A stretch of DNA of 64,000 nucleotides, taken from positions 43,709,741 to 43,773,740 of the forward strand of contig CM069593.1 of NCBI GenBank assembly GCA_035771175.1, read 5' to 3'. Shown here piece by piece: positions 33,420 through 46,705 of the stretch; the first letter of the stretch is position 1; every line of letters starts with the position of its first letter. The position numbers and the translations under genes were made by a program. Origin of the DNA: Paratinospora sagittata (lineage: Eukaryota; Streptophyta; Magnoliopsida; Ranunculales; Menispermaceae). The notes under the pieces are model-generated. The model saw only the letters and a list, made by a program, of their open reading frames with translations, made no database searches and had not been told where the DNA came from.

Positions 33420-34870
33420 ATCTTCTGTTCTTGCGAGTCGTAGTCGTCTCTAACAGATCCAAGGCTCTGGAGAAAGAAGCCTTGCTCGCGAAGCAAAACA
33501 AATTCCAATTTAGGGTTCCACTTCTATTCCTTCTCTGTTGATCTTCTTTCCCTTGCATTTTCTATTCAATTTGCTGATAAATTTAGGGTTTCTAATCCGA
33601 TTCTCGTTCCAAGGTCTCGTTTTTGGCTTCACCAATCTCAATCTTTTTTTATTTTATTTTATTTTATTTTATTTTATTTTATAGGAATTGTATTGATTTT
33701 TTCGTGTACTTACCTACGGACTATTGTGAACTTGTAGTTGTTTTTATTGGGGAATTGAGAAAATAAATGTTCTTGTTGTTTCTATGGTGTCAATTTCGTG
33801 TGGTCTGGATTGGTTTTGGGTTGGATAGGGTTTGCGTAGAATTTTGTGTGATTCGGTATTAATTCGGTTTTTGTAAGTTATATGATCATTCTTTGTGGCT
33901 AGATTTCTAGGTGAAGGCTCATTGTTTTGTTCGTATATCAGACATGGACGAATGAATCACTTATGCATTGTTTTCATTCTCTTCATTTTAGGAAGTTTCT
34001 GCATCACGTTACCCTTATCCTTCCAATCAGGTTACTAAGTGGATGGTATTGCATTTTATAGTGTCATTGCTTAGGCAATTTCTAAACGCGTGTGTGAATT
34101 CTATAATAAGATTTTTCTTCACTTAATATGTGTTATGTTAATGCTATTATATTATTCTTTTCTGAAAATTTTCTTTTGCTCATAATAGATCAAGTGATTA
34201 TACTATTATGGAAATTTCTGTTGTATTAATATTGAAGTATCATCAAATTTATGAAGTTGATAACCGATATCACCATGTCAGTGAAAAGGATAATCTAAAT
34301 ATATCCATGTTTATTGCCAACCGTGTTTAGGATGAATTCTGAGATCTTTTTACGCACCATACAGAAAAGCCCTTTATAGTTTTTTTCCAAGGAAGATGCT
34401 AATTTTGTTTATTTATTTATTTTAGATGAGGAATCTAAAGAACAATGGGAAAAATCACTTATTCTCTCTCATTCAAAAAATCGGTCTGTAAAGACTGCTT
34501 GGACCTTTAATGTGCAGTTGTGACCGACTAAATGTGAATTTTGTGTTAGTCTAGTACCATTTATAAATTTATGTACTGTGATCAGGAAACAGGATGCTGT
34601 GACAACTTATAAAATAATCATGCTTTTGTCCCTTTGCCTAATGTTTATTATAAATTTGTTCTTGAAGATAATTAGGTTTCCCAACCATGTCATGGTGGTA
34701 AATCTAGCTCTTGCATTGTTTACTTTTTTCTTGTGAAACCTTGCGTTGTCTTTTGTCTGAATCAGAATTTGGTTATTTTTCTACCTACTGGTCCATAGAG
34801 TCACAAGAACAATATCTTAAGTGTTTGAATATTCTTGTGGGTTACAACAGTTTGAAGTGAAATCCGAGCC
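33420..34870 (+). promoter_or_regulatory. VAMP727 5' leader exon and leader intron
   Basis: A leader exon probably starts near 33430 and contains two TTTAGGGTT telo-box motifs (about 33512 and 33583). A likely donor lies at about 33614 (AAG then GTCTCG). The matching acceptor, ACAG at 34847-34850, comes 20 bases before the ATG. The leader intron holds a (TTTTA)n tract (about 33645-33682). Leader introns are common in plant VAMP72 genes and often raise expression. The transcription start is inferred. Confidence 0.5.
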
Positions 34871-37579
34871 ATGAGTCAGAAAGGCCTAATATACAGTTTT
34901 GTTGCAAAGGGCACTGTTGTGTTAGCGGAGCACACATCATTTTCTGGGAACTTTAGTACCATAGCAGTCCAGTGCTTACAAAAGCTTCCACCTAATAGCA
35001 GCAAGTATACATACACATGCGATGGGTACACGTTCAACTTCCTCAATGACAGTGGATTTGGTGTGGATTCTTGGCTTTCAAATTCCGTTATTGCTTTTTC
35101 TTCTTTGTTTTCTTACCAACAGATGCTTAATTATGTATGTTTCTTCGACATGCAGTTTTCCTTGTTGTTGCTGATGAAACAGCTGGAAGGATCATTCCAT
35201 TTATGTTTCTTGAGAGGGTGAAAGATGATTTTAAACAACGTTATGGGGCAAGTATTGGTAGTGAGGATTCACAATCCCTTGCAGACGATGAAGATGATTA
35301 TCTGTTTGAGGACAGATTCAGTGTTGCATACAAACTGGACAGGGAATTTGGGTGTGTATTGGTTTTTGTTGATCTGATGAAATTGGTATTTTTATAACAA
35401 AATTGTTGCTAAGCAAATGGTGATATGTGGAATGCATTTTGTTGAAACAGCCCAAGACTTAAGGACCACATGCTTTATTGCACAAACCATCCTGAAGAGA
35501 TTAGTAAATTATCCAAGGTGAAGGCACAATTATCAGAAGTTAAAAGCGTAATGATGGACAATATTGAAAAGGTACATGTTCCAACTTTCAATTTTCAAGG
35601 GCTGTAATTCACAAGTCTTTCCCACTTTAAAAGATTGTGGTTACACATCTTAAATACACTTTTAGGGATTTAAAGCTAGGATCCATGTAGTATTTTCTGG
35701 AAAAAAATGGTTCACCTATGTTTTGATGTATTAGAAAGAGTAGGATAACTCAATTTGAAAACTCATTTATATATTTCAGGTTCCTATGATGTGATGGTCT
35801 TGACATGTAGTAACATAGAACACCTTTAGAAGCCCTACCTCCACTCCACTGTAAGACTTCTTTATGGGGCAATTAAGAACCATGTGTATCAAATCTTCTG
35901 TAAAGAGGAAATATGCCCCAAATATTTCAAAACTTCTGTTCAATATTTGGATTCATATTTAATAATGGTGCTTCATAAGCTGCAGTTCACTAACAGTTTC
36001 TATGGCAGAATTGAAAAGTACAGAGAAGAAATCCATTTAAAAGTAATTCTACTGCGAATATATTGGAGTGTTAACATGAAGTTGAATCAACTACCTATGC
36101 AACAAGAAAACTAGCACATGTTTTGGTGTTGTGCATGCACATGAGGACATGGTCTCATGAAGACCGAGGCAATTTTTATACATTACATACACATGTATTA
36201 TAGCACATGAGGACATGGTGTCATGAAGACTGAGGCAATTTTTATACATTACATACACATGTATTATAATTTAGTAATGTTGTTAGATTAGACCAAGAGT
36301 TCTAAGAAGTCTCTGTACGAATTGTAACTGATTGTAAGTGGATCCTCTTCTGGAAATCATTATTTATGGATGACTGTTGAAATCCCAACACAATTCAACT
36401 TTTGCATTAAAGATGGCTAGTGAGTGTGTAAGTATTGTATCAAGATTGGAGTGTCCTTGTCATATAGCTTTCCAATGAGAGTGGAAATATCCATAATGAT
36501 CATGTGAGGTTGGAGTTCATTTTGTTGGCTGTCCTGCAATTGGAATTGGGATAGTATACTTGGGGTTTGATTTGAGTTCAAAGATACGCTTCTGGGGTTA
36601 TAAGAGGAAAGAGGAGGAGGGTATGGGGGATTGAAGCATATGTAACATTAGTTATGCACAAAGACATCCTGGAGGATAGTATATTCTGTTTGGCATCTTC
36701 TATCTCAACTCTCAAGTTTTGAACTGGTTGTTTTGTTACAGGATCAACAGACACAAAAGTGAATTAAGATAACTACATATATCTGGTTCATCATTTTCAC
36801 AAACAAATATTGTAACATTTGATAGAGCTGTATATCCTTTCCTGATAATCCACTCTACAAGCCTTTGGTTTTGCTTATTAATAATCTCAAAGTCATGACA
36901 ATCAATTGCCAACTTATCTGTTAGAATTACTTCCTTCTTCCAGGTTCTGGATCGTGGAGAGAGAATCGAGCTTCTGGTGGATAAAACAGAGAACCTTCAG
37001 TTCCAGGTATTCTTCAACTCTAGCAGTAGGTTTTTTAAATCCTACTTCCGTCTTTCTTTCATCATATGGCTTGTCCAGCTTTGAAGATTCTGCCTTCTCA
37101 ACCAACCAAAGACCAGTGTCTCTATCACCATTCTAGAGGGTAAGCAGGTTCTGGGTCATCCCACTGTAATGGGATAGGGTGTTATTGATAGTGAGATGTG
37201 ATGAATGAACAAGTGACCTTATGGTCATCTATTCTATTTCATTTTTGGACTCCATGTGGACACTGTTTTGCCAGAAATCCCTTGATGTACTGCCAGCTCC
37301 GGTTATTAAGATAGCACCAATTGATCGTAATCTTATAGTTTTCACTGTTGTGATTTCCTGACTTCTGGGGATCATGTTGTATCTTTATAGTAAATATTCT
37401 GGTAATATTTTGTGTGTTCCCTGTGTGATCTTCAGGCAGATAGCTTCCAAAGGCATGGCAGGCAACTTCGACGGAAGATGTGGCTGGAAAACCTCAAATT
37501 GAAGCTTATGGTGGGCGGGTCTCTTCTTGCTGTTATAGTCATAGTGTGGCTTGTGGCCTGCCGAGGTTTCAAGTGTTAA
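34871..37579 (+). CDS. VAMP727: VAMP727-type longin R-SNARE
   Basis: Vesicle R-SNARE for fusion at late endosome and vacuole. Exons: 34871-35060, 35156-35351, 35451-35571, 36944-37006, 37436-37579; GT-AG, phases consistent, 237 residues. The N-terminal longin domain (starts [20 protein letters not shown]) contains an acidic insertion around residues 100-116 ([11 protein letters not shown]), the mark that separates VAMP727 from VAMP721-726. The SNARE motif is at about 145-200 with the zero-layer Arg at residue 173 ([19 protein letters not shown]). A single membrane anchor is at about 214-232 with a short luminal tail ending GFKC. The ATG is the first after the leader intron. Intron 3 carries a 66-base tandem duplication. 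The gene appears intact. Confidence 0.95.
36137..36268. repeat. 66-bp tandem duplication in VAMP727 intron 3
   Basis: Two units at 36137-36202 and 36203-36268, each starting GCACATGAGGACATGG and ending ACATGTATTATA, with two differences. Non-coding. Confidence 0.92.
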
Positions 37580-38715
37580 TGCATGAAGCAGAAGAGGATT
37601 GGTAGCTTTTCTCGTTCATTTTGTATAAAAGGGCACTCTTTCTGTACATGGCCGCACTGATAGATGCACAGGAAATATTCCACAAGGCCAGTCCTTCCTG
37701 CTTCCCTTCCCCTAAGGTGGAACCTGTGATTCTACATTAATTCAGAAAGCAATTGAGGCCAAAAAGAAGGAAAGATTACCTGGGAACTCTTGTTTGTGTA
37801 AAAAATATATATTGAATCATGTGGATTACCTGAACAGATTTTCTGTGAAATTCGAATATATGATGGGCGTTACGTGTGTCTGCTTTATTTTCCCTTTCCT
37901 GGTGCCATTTTATTATTATTTTTTTCCATTTTCAATAATCTGCTGAGAAATCAGAACGATCTACATTAGGATGACTAAGAAAGCAGAACAGTGGTTATGT
38001 AGACTACATTGAAAGGGTTAAGTTTCTATTTGAATCAAATTACTTCTTTTCTCTCTACCTTTCCTCTTTTTTTCTTTCTTTTTTCTTCTTCTCAAAAGAA
38101 AGAACAGATGTACCGAAGGTCATCCATTGTTAAGTAGATAAATGTAGACAGTGAAGTCAATGGAACAGTTCTGGTTGGCAGTACGTTGATGATTAAAACT
38201 CAAAACTCAAAACTCAAGTTTCTTCTGTTCCAAGGGTTTGAACACCAAAGATCCCAGACGCTTGTTTGGTGAAACTTATTCTTGACGAACATGCTAATTC
38301 TCATCTTCTGCAAGAAAGCAAAAGTAGGCCCTTGTTTTCCTTTTTTTTCCTGTGCTTGGCCAACTAATTAGGAGTTGGCATTGAAATGCCCAGAAAGATC
38401 AAAATCTGAGCTAACTTGATCCCCATTAGTGATAGTATGTAGGAGGATTGAGAAGAATGATGAAATAGGTTATGGATAAAAAAAAATGCACTTCCTGAAA
38501 CCAGAAAATGTTAGTTTTCAACATGAGGTGATGACATGCACATACGTACAGTATTTTGGTTAATGGAACTCCACCGAGAAAAAAACAGATAAGCATACAC
38601 AAACCATACACAAATTCTACCAACTCCCATATGAAACAACAGACTTGCTCTCCCCCCAACACCTCCCTTCTAAAAGAAATTGTAGTCAGGCCTCCACACA
38701 AAATCATTGTCCCGT
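37580..38715. other. Convergent 3' region between VAMP727 and RopGAP
   Basis: Holds the 3' UTRs of the two convergent genes and AT-rich spacer. No further gene is supported; short minus-strand frames at 38426-38725 are extensions beyond the RopGAP stop. Confidence 0.55.
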
Positions 38716-40135
38716 TCATCGCCAAGCTTCAACTCGCTCTGTTCTTGAATTTATACGGCTAACAATGCTGATACCCTTGGACTTCTCAGCATGTTCAGAT
38801 ACTTGAACTAGAACCGGTCCATTGGCCTTTCTACCACCCCTTCGGGAATTCGAATTACCTGATTGTACAGTCTTACTTTTTCGTGTTTTCGATTTAACTG
38901 CAGCTTTTGGACCATTTGAGGCTGTTTCAGGTTCATTCGTTGATGGAGCAGATTCAGTTCTAACATCAGAAGTGCAACCATCGGGAGGAGACCCATTTTC
39001 TTCGGGGACAAGTTTCTCAAGAGATGATTGAGATTTTTCATGTCCAGATTCTGCTGTGGAATCTTCAAGATGGTGACGTGGGCTCTCTAATATAGGTTTT
39101 TCTCCAATGAATTCATGTTCCGCCTCTTCTTTCTCCTGGCTCATCTCTTGTACACAGGGGTGTGCAGTGCTGTGGTGACCATTCTCATCTGAAGGTTCCA
39201 AGCGCGGACAAGGACCTGACTCTATCAAAGAGTCTTCCCTTTCTTTCAGTGTTCTCACAATCAGCGACTTCAGGAAGTTCATCACTTGTACAGCATACAT
39301 AAGTGCAGTCAAAGGATCTGACATCTGCAACAAGTAGAAAAACACAAACACGTCAGTCCCGTGTGTTATCCAATAACTAATGTCATAATCTTAAGGAATG
39401 TGTAATTTTGACCATTTTAATCCATAAAAAAATGGCCATTTTAATGAAGAATTCATTTTTGTTGGTGTCGATTGACTTGAGTTTTCTATGTTGATCAATT
39501 CCCAAGGAAAATGAGGTACAACTTTTAGTTTCTCCATATTCATTGATAAAAGGGTGGAACACTTTCTGATTCTATGTAGGATTATCCTACTTTTATTATT
39601 CGTTTCATTATCGAACTCATTTAGAGATGTGCACAAAACAGTTTCCAAATGAATTTTGTAGCAGGTAAGTAAGAACCACTGAACTATAGTTGAACCAAGA
39701 CTTAGCCTGGTTGTGAATGTAGCTATCTCTACAGAGCTCTCATTACTAAATTGTTGCTGCCAAAGTTTAGTGACCTCTAAAGATGTCAATGACTGATACA
39801 ATCATGTTATATATAATGATATATCAAATTACTATTGTTGCCTAATCATTTCCAGGTCAATCTGAGGAAGAGGGATTACTAATTAACAAAGGTACATTGC
39901 ATTTGACCTTCTTAAACTCTTAAACTCCATTACTAAACTGTCAGCAAACTCCAGTGTAGCATTTCCAAGTGTTCTTCCATGTCTTCAATACAAAATACTA
40001 CTCAGATTTATCATTAATATTTACAGTTTATTTGTGAATGCAATAGTAAGAAGGTGCGAGTTGAAGATTTTCAAGGGAGCAAAAGGAAGAAAAAGGATTG
40101 ACTTCGGTTGAAGTTGTGGAAAGCATCTCATTGAA

Positions 40136-40167
<32 letters not shown>

Positions 40168-43100
40168 AGAAGAAAGTAGATGGTTCTAGAAAGATTCAAG
40201 TAGTGAAACCACATCAACATATATTGCACCAAACAGTGTGGACAAGGAAACAAAAAAAAAAAAGGATATGCATTTGAAATGGATACATCATAAGAAATTC
40301 AGCTTCACACTCCACTACTATCCTTTGCCATTATAGCATAAGAATAGACCAGACTCTGTAAAATGTTCTGTTTCAGACTTAGAATTGCTAATAAGAACAA
40401 ATTTGATAAAAGAAAAAAGAGCACTTTTTAATTAGCTCTTGACTAGCGCTGAATATAAGAACATAAATGAATATGATCATGTGGAACTATTTTGATCAAA
40501 AGCCTACTTACATGTGTCATGTTTGGGGCAAAAACCATTGCAACATTTCGAGCATTCATCTTGTTCTGATGTTCCTCTTGGACAACATCAGCCATCAGAT
40601 TGATGGCCCAATCGAGTAAAGCAGCTTCTGTTGGGGGAAGGAGCCTCACAAGCTTGGCGCATTCCTCTTCTGACTGGCACTGCATCACCTGCTCAGGTTC
40701 AAGAGGGTCCAATACCCCTGTGGGTAGTTCTCTAAACCATGCCTGCAGAAGCATCTATGTCTCAAAAACTTGATGTAGGACATAAGCTTAATTATGTAAG
40801 TCTTAAAATCAAATTTATAGATTCTTTCTATTTTTTAATTAAGTTGCGCATTCCTCTTCTGACTGGCACTGCATCACCTGCTCAGGTTCAAGATTGTCCA
40901 ATACCCCTGTGGGTAGTTCTCTAAACCATGCCTGCAGAAGCATCTATGTCTCAAAAACTTGATGTAGGACATAAGCTTAATTATGTAAGTCTTAAAATCA
41001 AATTTATAGATTCTTTCTATTTTTTAATTAAGTTTCTATCTTTAAAGAAGTTTTTATTTTAAAGTTGTAGTTATAAATGGCTTTTAACAAGTTTTCCAAT
41101 TTTATTATTCTAGGTGTATCAAAAAGTGTCTAGAAGTAATGTTGTAGATAGTGTAGGAAACTTATTTGAAGTGTTTCAATAGGTTTTTAAGTTGTTTCAA
41201 CAGAGTTATCTATAATAAAGAGCTCAAATTACGAGTTTTCGCTTATAAATTCTTTGAAACTAAAAATCAGTTACTCTTAGTTCTTTGTTTTCTATTTTCT
41301 TTGAATCCATTTGATTGATATATGTTTTTGCTACATGAAAACTAATGGCCTAAAACATGAAAAATGAGATGAAATATTCTAATAAAAATTGCTGTCAAGA
41401 TGAAAATATCACTATTCATTGCAGCAGAATATTTTTTATCCAAATTCATGCTGCATCCCCGTTCCAATGGAGAAAACATCCTTATGTCGGAAAATTATTT
41501 TTCTGAAACTACCACACACAGGCTCCAGGAGATGGACTACCGAGTGAATGAGTTTAACAAAATCACAAAAATGAAAGAAAAAGGGGGTGAGATCTAATTA
41601 AGTGTGTATATATATGTGTGTGTAGGCAGAACAGAAACAGTTCATAATCCATAGGGAAGTATATGACAGGTCTGTGCTACAGACCAAGGCCAAGTTCAAG
41701 AGATCCAAATAAAACACGATGGTAAAAGTTTGGCTAACTGGTGATCCTGATCACCATATGATCACCTTCTCCTGTAAAACTTACCATTCTGGCCAGACAA
41801 TATAATGAAATTAAAGTACAATTAGAATCAGTAAATTGGGCTTTTAGCCTATGATATTTCCCAACTTCAAGATAAGCATATCACAATCAAAATTTAAAGG
41901 ACTACCTTTATAAGACCCGCCAAACAGTGCACGTCAACGCCATCTGGCACAACTCCGCTGTTTAGTTGATCTCTAACAAACTCCTCTTGGCTATTTTCTG
42001 CATTAATTCTGAATATCCCTTCTGCCTGCACATTTGAATTCCACTAATAAAATATAAGGGAAACGAGATTACAAATAGATGCAGAATGTGTACTAGAGAA
42101 ATTTAGATGGAAAAACAAATACTATAAGCTCAACTGGATGATGGTTGTGTATGCCAACGTGATTCGCTGGTTTGGTTCAAGAAGAGGAAGAAATGCAAAA
42201 GAAAATTAGTGTGAATACCTGCAATCCCCCTAGAGCATACAACCGTTTCTGCATCAGAAGGAGTATTGTTGGAACACTATTCCCTCTGTTATCATAAGAA
42301 CACTGCATAGATTCTGTGGAAACTCCAAAAACATGAGCACTGTAGAAGAACGATCCCTGGGTAAGCTTCCAAATTGAGAAACAAAACTCATGCTAACAAG
42401 CTGGTACAAATGCTTTGTAACATCAAATTTTCATGGTTACATAGTATACATAAGACAGATAAATCCGAAGATCCAAGTAAATATTATCAAATTCAGGTAT
42501 CCACAAGAGTTGCCCACGCAAGTGGCTCAACTAGATTTAGTTAGAAACTAGACCAGACTGTGTAAAATGTTCTGATACAAAACTAGACCAGATTTGTATT
42601 GATTCATAGAAAAAGTGGGTTATAATCTTCACTTAAACCAGAAGAACCAATGCATCCAAAGCTTTAAAAGACAATACCAATAACTACAGCAAAGACAAGT
42701 ATAATAACAAAACATTATCATCAACGGGTTCACAGCGCTTCCACCAAAATTAACTCTAAAGAGTGGTAGAACCATAATTCATATGTATCAGGCGATTGAT
42801 TGCAAATTTGAGCAATGGGTTCCTTTAGCTTATGCTCCCCTAATAGATTCAATTAAGACCACAACAAATGTCCCTTAGTAATGAGGAGGCAGAAAAGACC
42901 CTGATTGACGAAAGTAAAGGACTTGCCATTGCAACATTTGTTTCCAACTATATGAAGAATAAATGGACTAGATAAAGCAAAATAATGTCATCTGAAAATG
43001 GGAACTACTCACAACACACAATAACATGTTGTATTGGCATAATCAAACTAAGCAACACTGGTATGGCAATCCGCACTATTTGAACCTCATACTGTGTAGT

Positions 43101-43941
43101 CATATGAATGATGAAATTTCAGGGTGCATTAAGATATGAATATCAGGTGAACTTCTATAATAAATACAAATTCAAAAAGAAAACTACCTGAACCCCCCAC
43201 CACACACACATATATTATCAACACCAAAAAGTTTTTAAAAGAAACATTATAAACGTATTCAATCAATAGCTGAACATCCACATAATTTATAAAAAAAAAT
43301 GGAAAAATCCAATAGGGAATTTATTCCTCTTCATAAATCTTAGAACTATGGTTCCAAAAAGTTTTTATTCCTCTCTTCAAAAATCTTAGAAACCCATTAC
43401 ATAAATTCAAAAAAAAAAAAAAAAAAAGACAGACCCAATACAGAAATTCAAACAAAAAAAATCAATTTCCAAAACAAACCCAGTACAGAAATTCAAAAAA
43501 AAAAAAAAACCCAATAAATTAAACAGACCTGGCGCTGAGAGCCCTTCTGGGCACTTCAGGCTCGAACTCAACAGGCAATCCAAGGAAGCCATTAAACCTA
43601 TCAAAGGTGACATGAGCCACATGTCGCACATTGGTCGGCAACCCAATCTCCATTGAACAAAGCTCCTCACTTTCCGACCTACACGCTATCAAATACTTCC
43701 TAAAAGCTGTCACAAAGAAATCTAACAAAGACAACTGATCTTCCTCTTCCTCTTCTCCTTCTTCTTCTTCTCTTGCTTGTGAATCTTCTTCTTCTTCTTC
43801 AGCTACAGGAGAAGAAGAGGTGCGGTTGTGGTTAATAAGGAGTGGTGATTGGTGGGACTGAGAGACATCATTGGATAAAGATGATGAGCTTGGAGATGAA
43901 GGGAAGTGATGAGATGGTGAGGAGCGTAGCACTTCCGTCAT
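38716..43941 (-). CDS. CRIB-RhoGAP protein (ROP GTPase-activating protein)
   Basis: Stimulates GTP hydrolysis by plant ROP/RAC GTPases at the plasma membrane and so shuts their signalling off. Exons on the minus strand: 43941-43529, 42339-42219, 42025-41906, 40742-40512, 39324-38716; phases match, 497 residues. Layout: acidic, Ser-rich N-terminus (Glu runs at residues 48-67), CRIB motif from residue 97 (MEIGLPTNVRHVAHVTFDRF), RhoGAP domain about 139-300 with the arginine finger at R184 (AEGIFRI) and the helix block NKMNARNVAMVFAPNMT, then a charged tail with KSKTRKSK. The exon 2 acceptor is chosen at 42340 (CTACAG), since the upstream CAG would shift the frame. Exon 4 is preceded by a partial duplicate of itself in intron 3. 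Confidence 0.94.
40131..40175. repeat. (GAA)n microsatellite in RopGAP intron 4
   Basis: A run of GAA triplets with a few GAG/GGA interruptions. Located in the intron between exons 4 and 5. Likely polymorphic in length. Confidence 0.9.
40657..41034 (-). repeat. 189-bp tandem duplication across the intron 3/exon 4 junction of RopGAP
   Basis: Units 40657-40845 and 40846-41034 are near-identical. Each holds the first 86 or so bases of exon 4 plus the preceding intron end. The extra unit, upstream in gene sense, therefore carries a complete second splice acceptor and a partial exon reading AWFRELPTGVLDNLEPEQ, with Asn where the real exon has Pro. That partial exon runs into a stop after ECAT and has no donor, so using its acceptor would truncate the RhoGAP domain. 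Confidence 0.92.
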
Positions 43942-44116
43942 TCTTTGGTTGGGTTGGCTAAAAATTAATCAAAGGTGGGTCAAAAAATTTCGAAAAAAAT
44001 TCTAGAGAATCATTGGAGGTTTTTCTGGGTAATTCTCAGAATTGAACAAGGAATTTGAAATTTGTGTAGAGTTAGATTGAAGGAAGGGTTTGAAGATAGT
44101 GGGACGGTAGAATCAT

Positions 44117-44379
44117 TCTCTCTCTCTCTCTCTCTTATCTGGCTATGCTTTGAGAACAGGAAAAAAAAAAAGCATGATAGTATACTCCATTGTGTTGATT
44201 AACTAAATAACTCACAGACTTTCTTCCTCACCACGTGGAACTTTTGTTTTCTATTTTTCACTTGGCCCATGAAGCACAAAGCCCCGATTTGCTTATTATG
44301 GACTGAAAATGTGATCGTATGGTGCCCAATATATTTTTAGACGTCAGATCAATAAAATTTAAAAATGAGTGCCACGTGG
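44117..44379 (-). promoter_or_regulatory. RopGAP leader CT tract and two CCACGTGG boxes
   Basis: A (TC)n tract at 44117-44135 lies in the leader, as in many plant 5' UTRs. Further upstream are two perfect CCACGTGG palindromes at 44231-44238 and 44372-44379, about 290 and 430 bases from the ATG. CACGTG is the G-box bound by bZIP and bHLH factors, and ACGTGG is the ABRE core. Their duplication suggests light or abscisic acid response; this is inferred from motif only. Confidence 0.45.
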
Positions 44380-45012
44380 TGCCATATGGAAGTGAGCAGT
44401 TGGGAGGCTAAAAAGCTACCTGGAGTATAGGATGATGTAGGGCAGGTGCTGGTGGGTCTACTGTAGAGTAGGACGCTTTGGGCATACGAATTTTTCACTT
44501 TATTTGAAACCTAAGGGAACTGTTCCATTACATTTGGGGGCACTTTTACAAGAATTATGAGTTAAAATTAATCTTTTTAATTAAAATGCATTATTATTAT
44601 TACTATGAGATTTGATTTTATGAGATATAGCTGAGAGATAGTTGCAATAGATTTAGTATCTATATTAAAAGGTGATGGATGCTCACATTCTACCTAAAGC
44701 ACCTCTGTCTCTGTCCATCCATTGCATTGACCATGATCAAGTTTGTTGCTTGATGTTGACTTCTCTCACATACTCACATTTATAATACCTTATTCTTGCC
44801 GAAGTTAACCATTTCATGATACCCAATAAATTATTGGGCTAATGACAACTTGCCATATGTTGTACATTATGATCAAGAAATAACCATGAATCATTCCACC
44901 AAAAAAAAAAAAAAACCTAAGAAAACTCCTTTATTCATATATTTATAAAGCATAGATGAAAAAAAAGAGAATTTGATCCAAGTTTTATAATATAAAAGTC
45001 AAGCCTAATACT

Positions 45013-45130
45013 CAATTTTTTAACTTAGCTCAACTGAAGAAAGCTTATGTTTTCTAACTAAATAGGATCGGTTATATGAATTCCTTCCCTTCACTCAGCT
45101 TTATCGAATATTAAACTAACATTTATATTA
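45013..45130 (-). mobile_element. RTE-type LINE 3'-end fragment
   Basis: Diverged copy with TTAGCTCAACTGAAG, TAGGATCGGTTATATGAATT and TTTATCGAATATTAAACTAA in the same order as the RTE 3' terminus near 23400. Confidence 0.55.
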
Positions 45131-46705
45131 TAAATATTTTATAATTACAAGTACAAAGGACTTTTTTTTTCCAGTGTGAAAGAAGGGAATTTAGGAAGTA
45201 GTCTAAAGTGGGAAATGTTATTCTTGTTTTAACATTAAACCACATTATAAAAACTTGTTTAATTAATATAAAGAAAAAGGAGGGAGAATGAATGAAGGAA
45301 ACTTGAGAAGTGAGATTTGGAAAAAAAGAAAAAAAAAATACATTTCTGACTTAAGGTAGGTAGAGACAGGTAGGTACTTAAGTGAGATAGGAAAAACTAG
45401 CAAAAGTTTATATATTGAAAACACCTAACGGCTCATCTAGTAGTGTCAATTGCAAGGCACCAACCACCACATAAAAAGAGAAGCTGAGAAGAGGAGCCAT
45501 TGGAGCATTCATTACTACAAAAGAAAGAAACACTACTCACTACTTAGTGGCTTTTTTTGGCTTTGGTACAAGTGTAATGCAAGACTACTAGTTTTTTGTT
45601 TTTTTTTTGGACATCAATTTTTCAGCATTCAGGAAGTGTCTTTCCCTTTAGACGAGACTAATCTTCCCAGACTCGTCGGGCATGGCAAAAACGTTTGAAC
45701 TAGCACTTCTAACATGGGTGGATAAATAAGGACACGTCAAGGCTCGAATTCAAGACCTGAACCTTAACTACACTTATACATAATTTTTCAAGTAACTGAG
45801 CTATCACTTGTTGGTGCAAGACTACTGGTTAGTACAATACTCTACTTGAAAGAAAGAAATAGAGAGGGTAGTTAGTTTAGTTTTGCTTTTTCATCTTTTG
45901 CAAATGAGGAGGCCCTTCTGCAAAAGCAAAAGCAAAAAAAGCAATTTAGCCACCCTTACCCATTTGTTTTTTAAGTGGGGTTTTCAATGTTTCAAATTAA
46001 AAAAAAAAAAAAAATGAAAGCAAATGGCGGGCAAAACTTGTTATCAACATCTTATCATCAACAGCCAAAAGTGGTGGGCTCTGAACTTATGAAATCAAGC
46101 TCATAGATCAGAAGATTAAAAGCCTGCAAGATGATATTTTCTCTTATCAAATATCAACACAACACAAAAGGTCATTTAAGAGTACAAATATCCACCACGT
46201 GTTATTTAAGGCCCTCAGTTTTTTATTATGTCAGATTTGTTTTTGAATGTCAAGTTGCATCTTAATATGATAAGATCTCTCTGGAAACCCCTCTCAAAAG
46301 CAATAAAAATAAATCTTCTCTTCATGACTTTTTCTATTATTTGTCAAGCATCAACTTAAATAAACAACACTTCTTTTTCATATTAAGTTCATGCCCATGT
46401 GGACAAAAAAAAATTCTTTTAGATATTTCAGAGTTCATTACTCACTTATAAAAAATCAATTGAAAAAAAAATTAAAATCAAAATGCTACCCAAATCATCA
46501 TTGTATATATGAAAAAGTTGATCAACCTAGAGGGTATAAAAGGTTGATCAATTGCCTTTGATGACTTATCACCAAGATGACTACAATTAAAAGGTTGACC
46601 ATGCATGGAAGTTGATCAGCTAGGTTAGACTGCCTTGCAATTTTTTGGATTTAGATTAGCTTGTCAACTTAAGTTAATTGATTAAAGTTAACTAATGAAG
46701 ACCAA

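Noticed and set aside
39391..39801. 136-codon minus-strand open frame in RopGAP intron 4
   Set aside because: It lies between two well-supported exons with good splice sites, has no family signature, and would break the RopGAP frame.
40846..40931. An extra RopGAP exon
   Set aside because: It is the duplicated start of exon 4, with an acceptor but no donor, running into a stop; treated as a pseudo-exon.
45740..45830. A tRNA gene or SINE suggested by GCTCGAATTCAAGACC
   Set aside because: There is only a B-box-like piece; no cloverleaf could be formed and no A-box at the right spacing.
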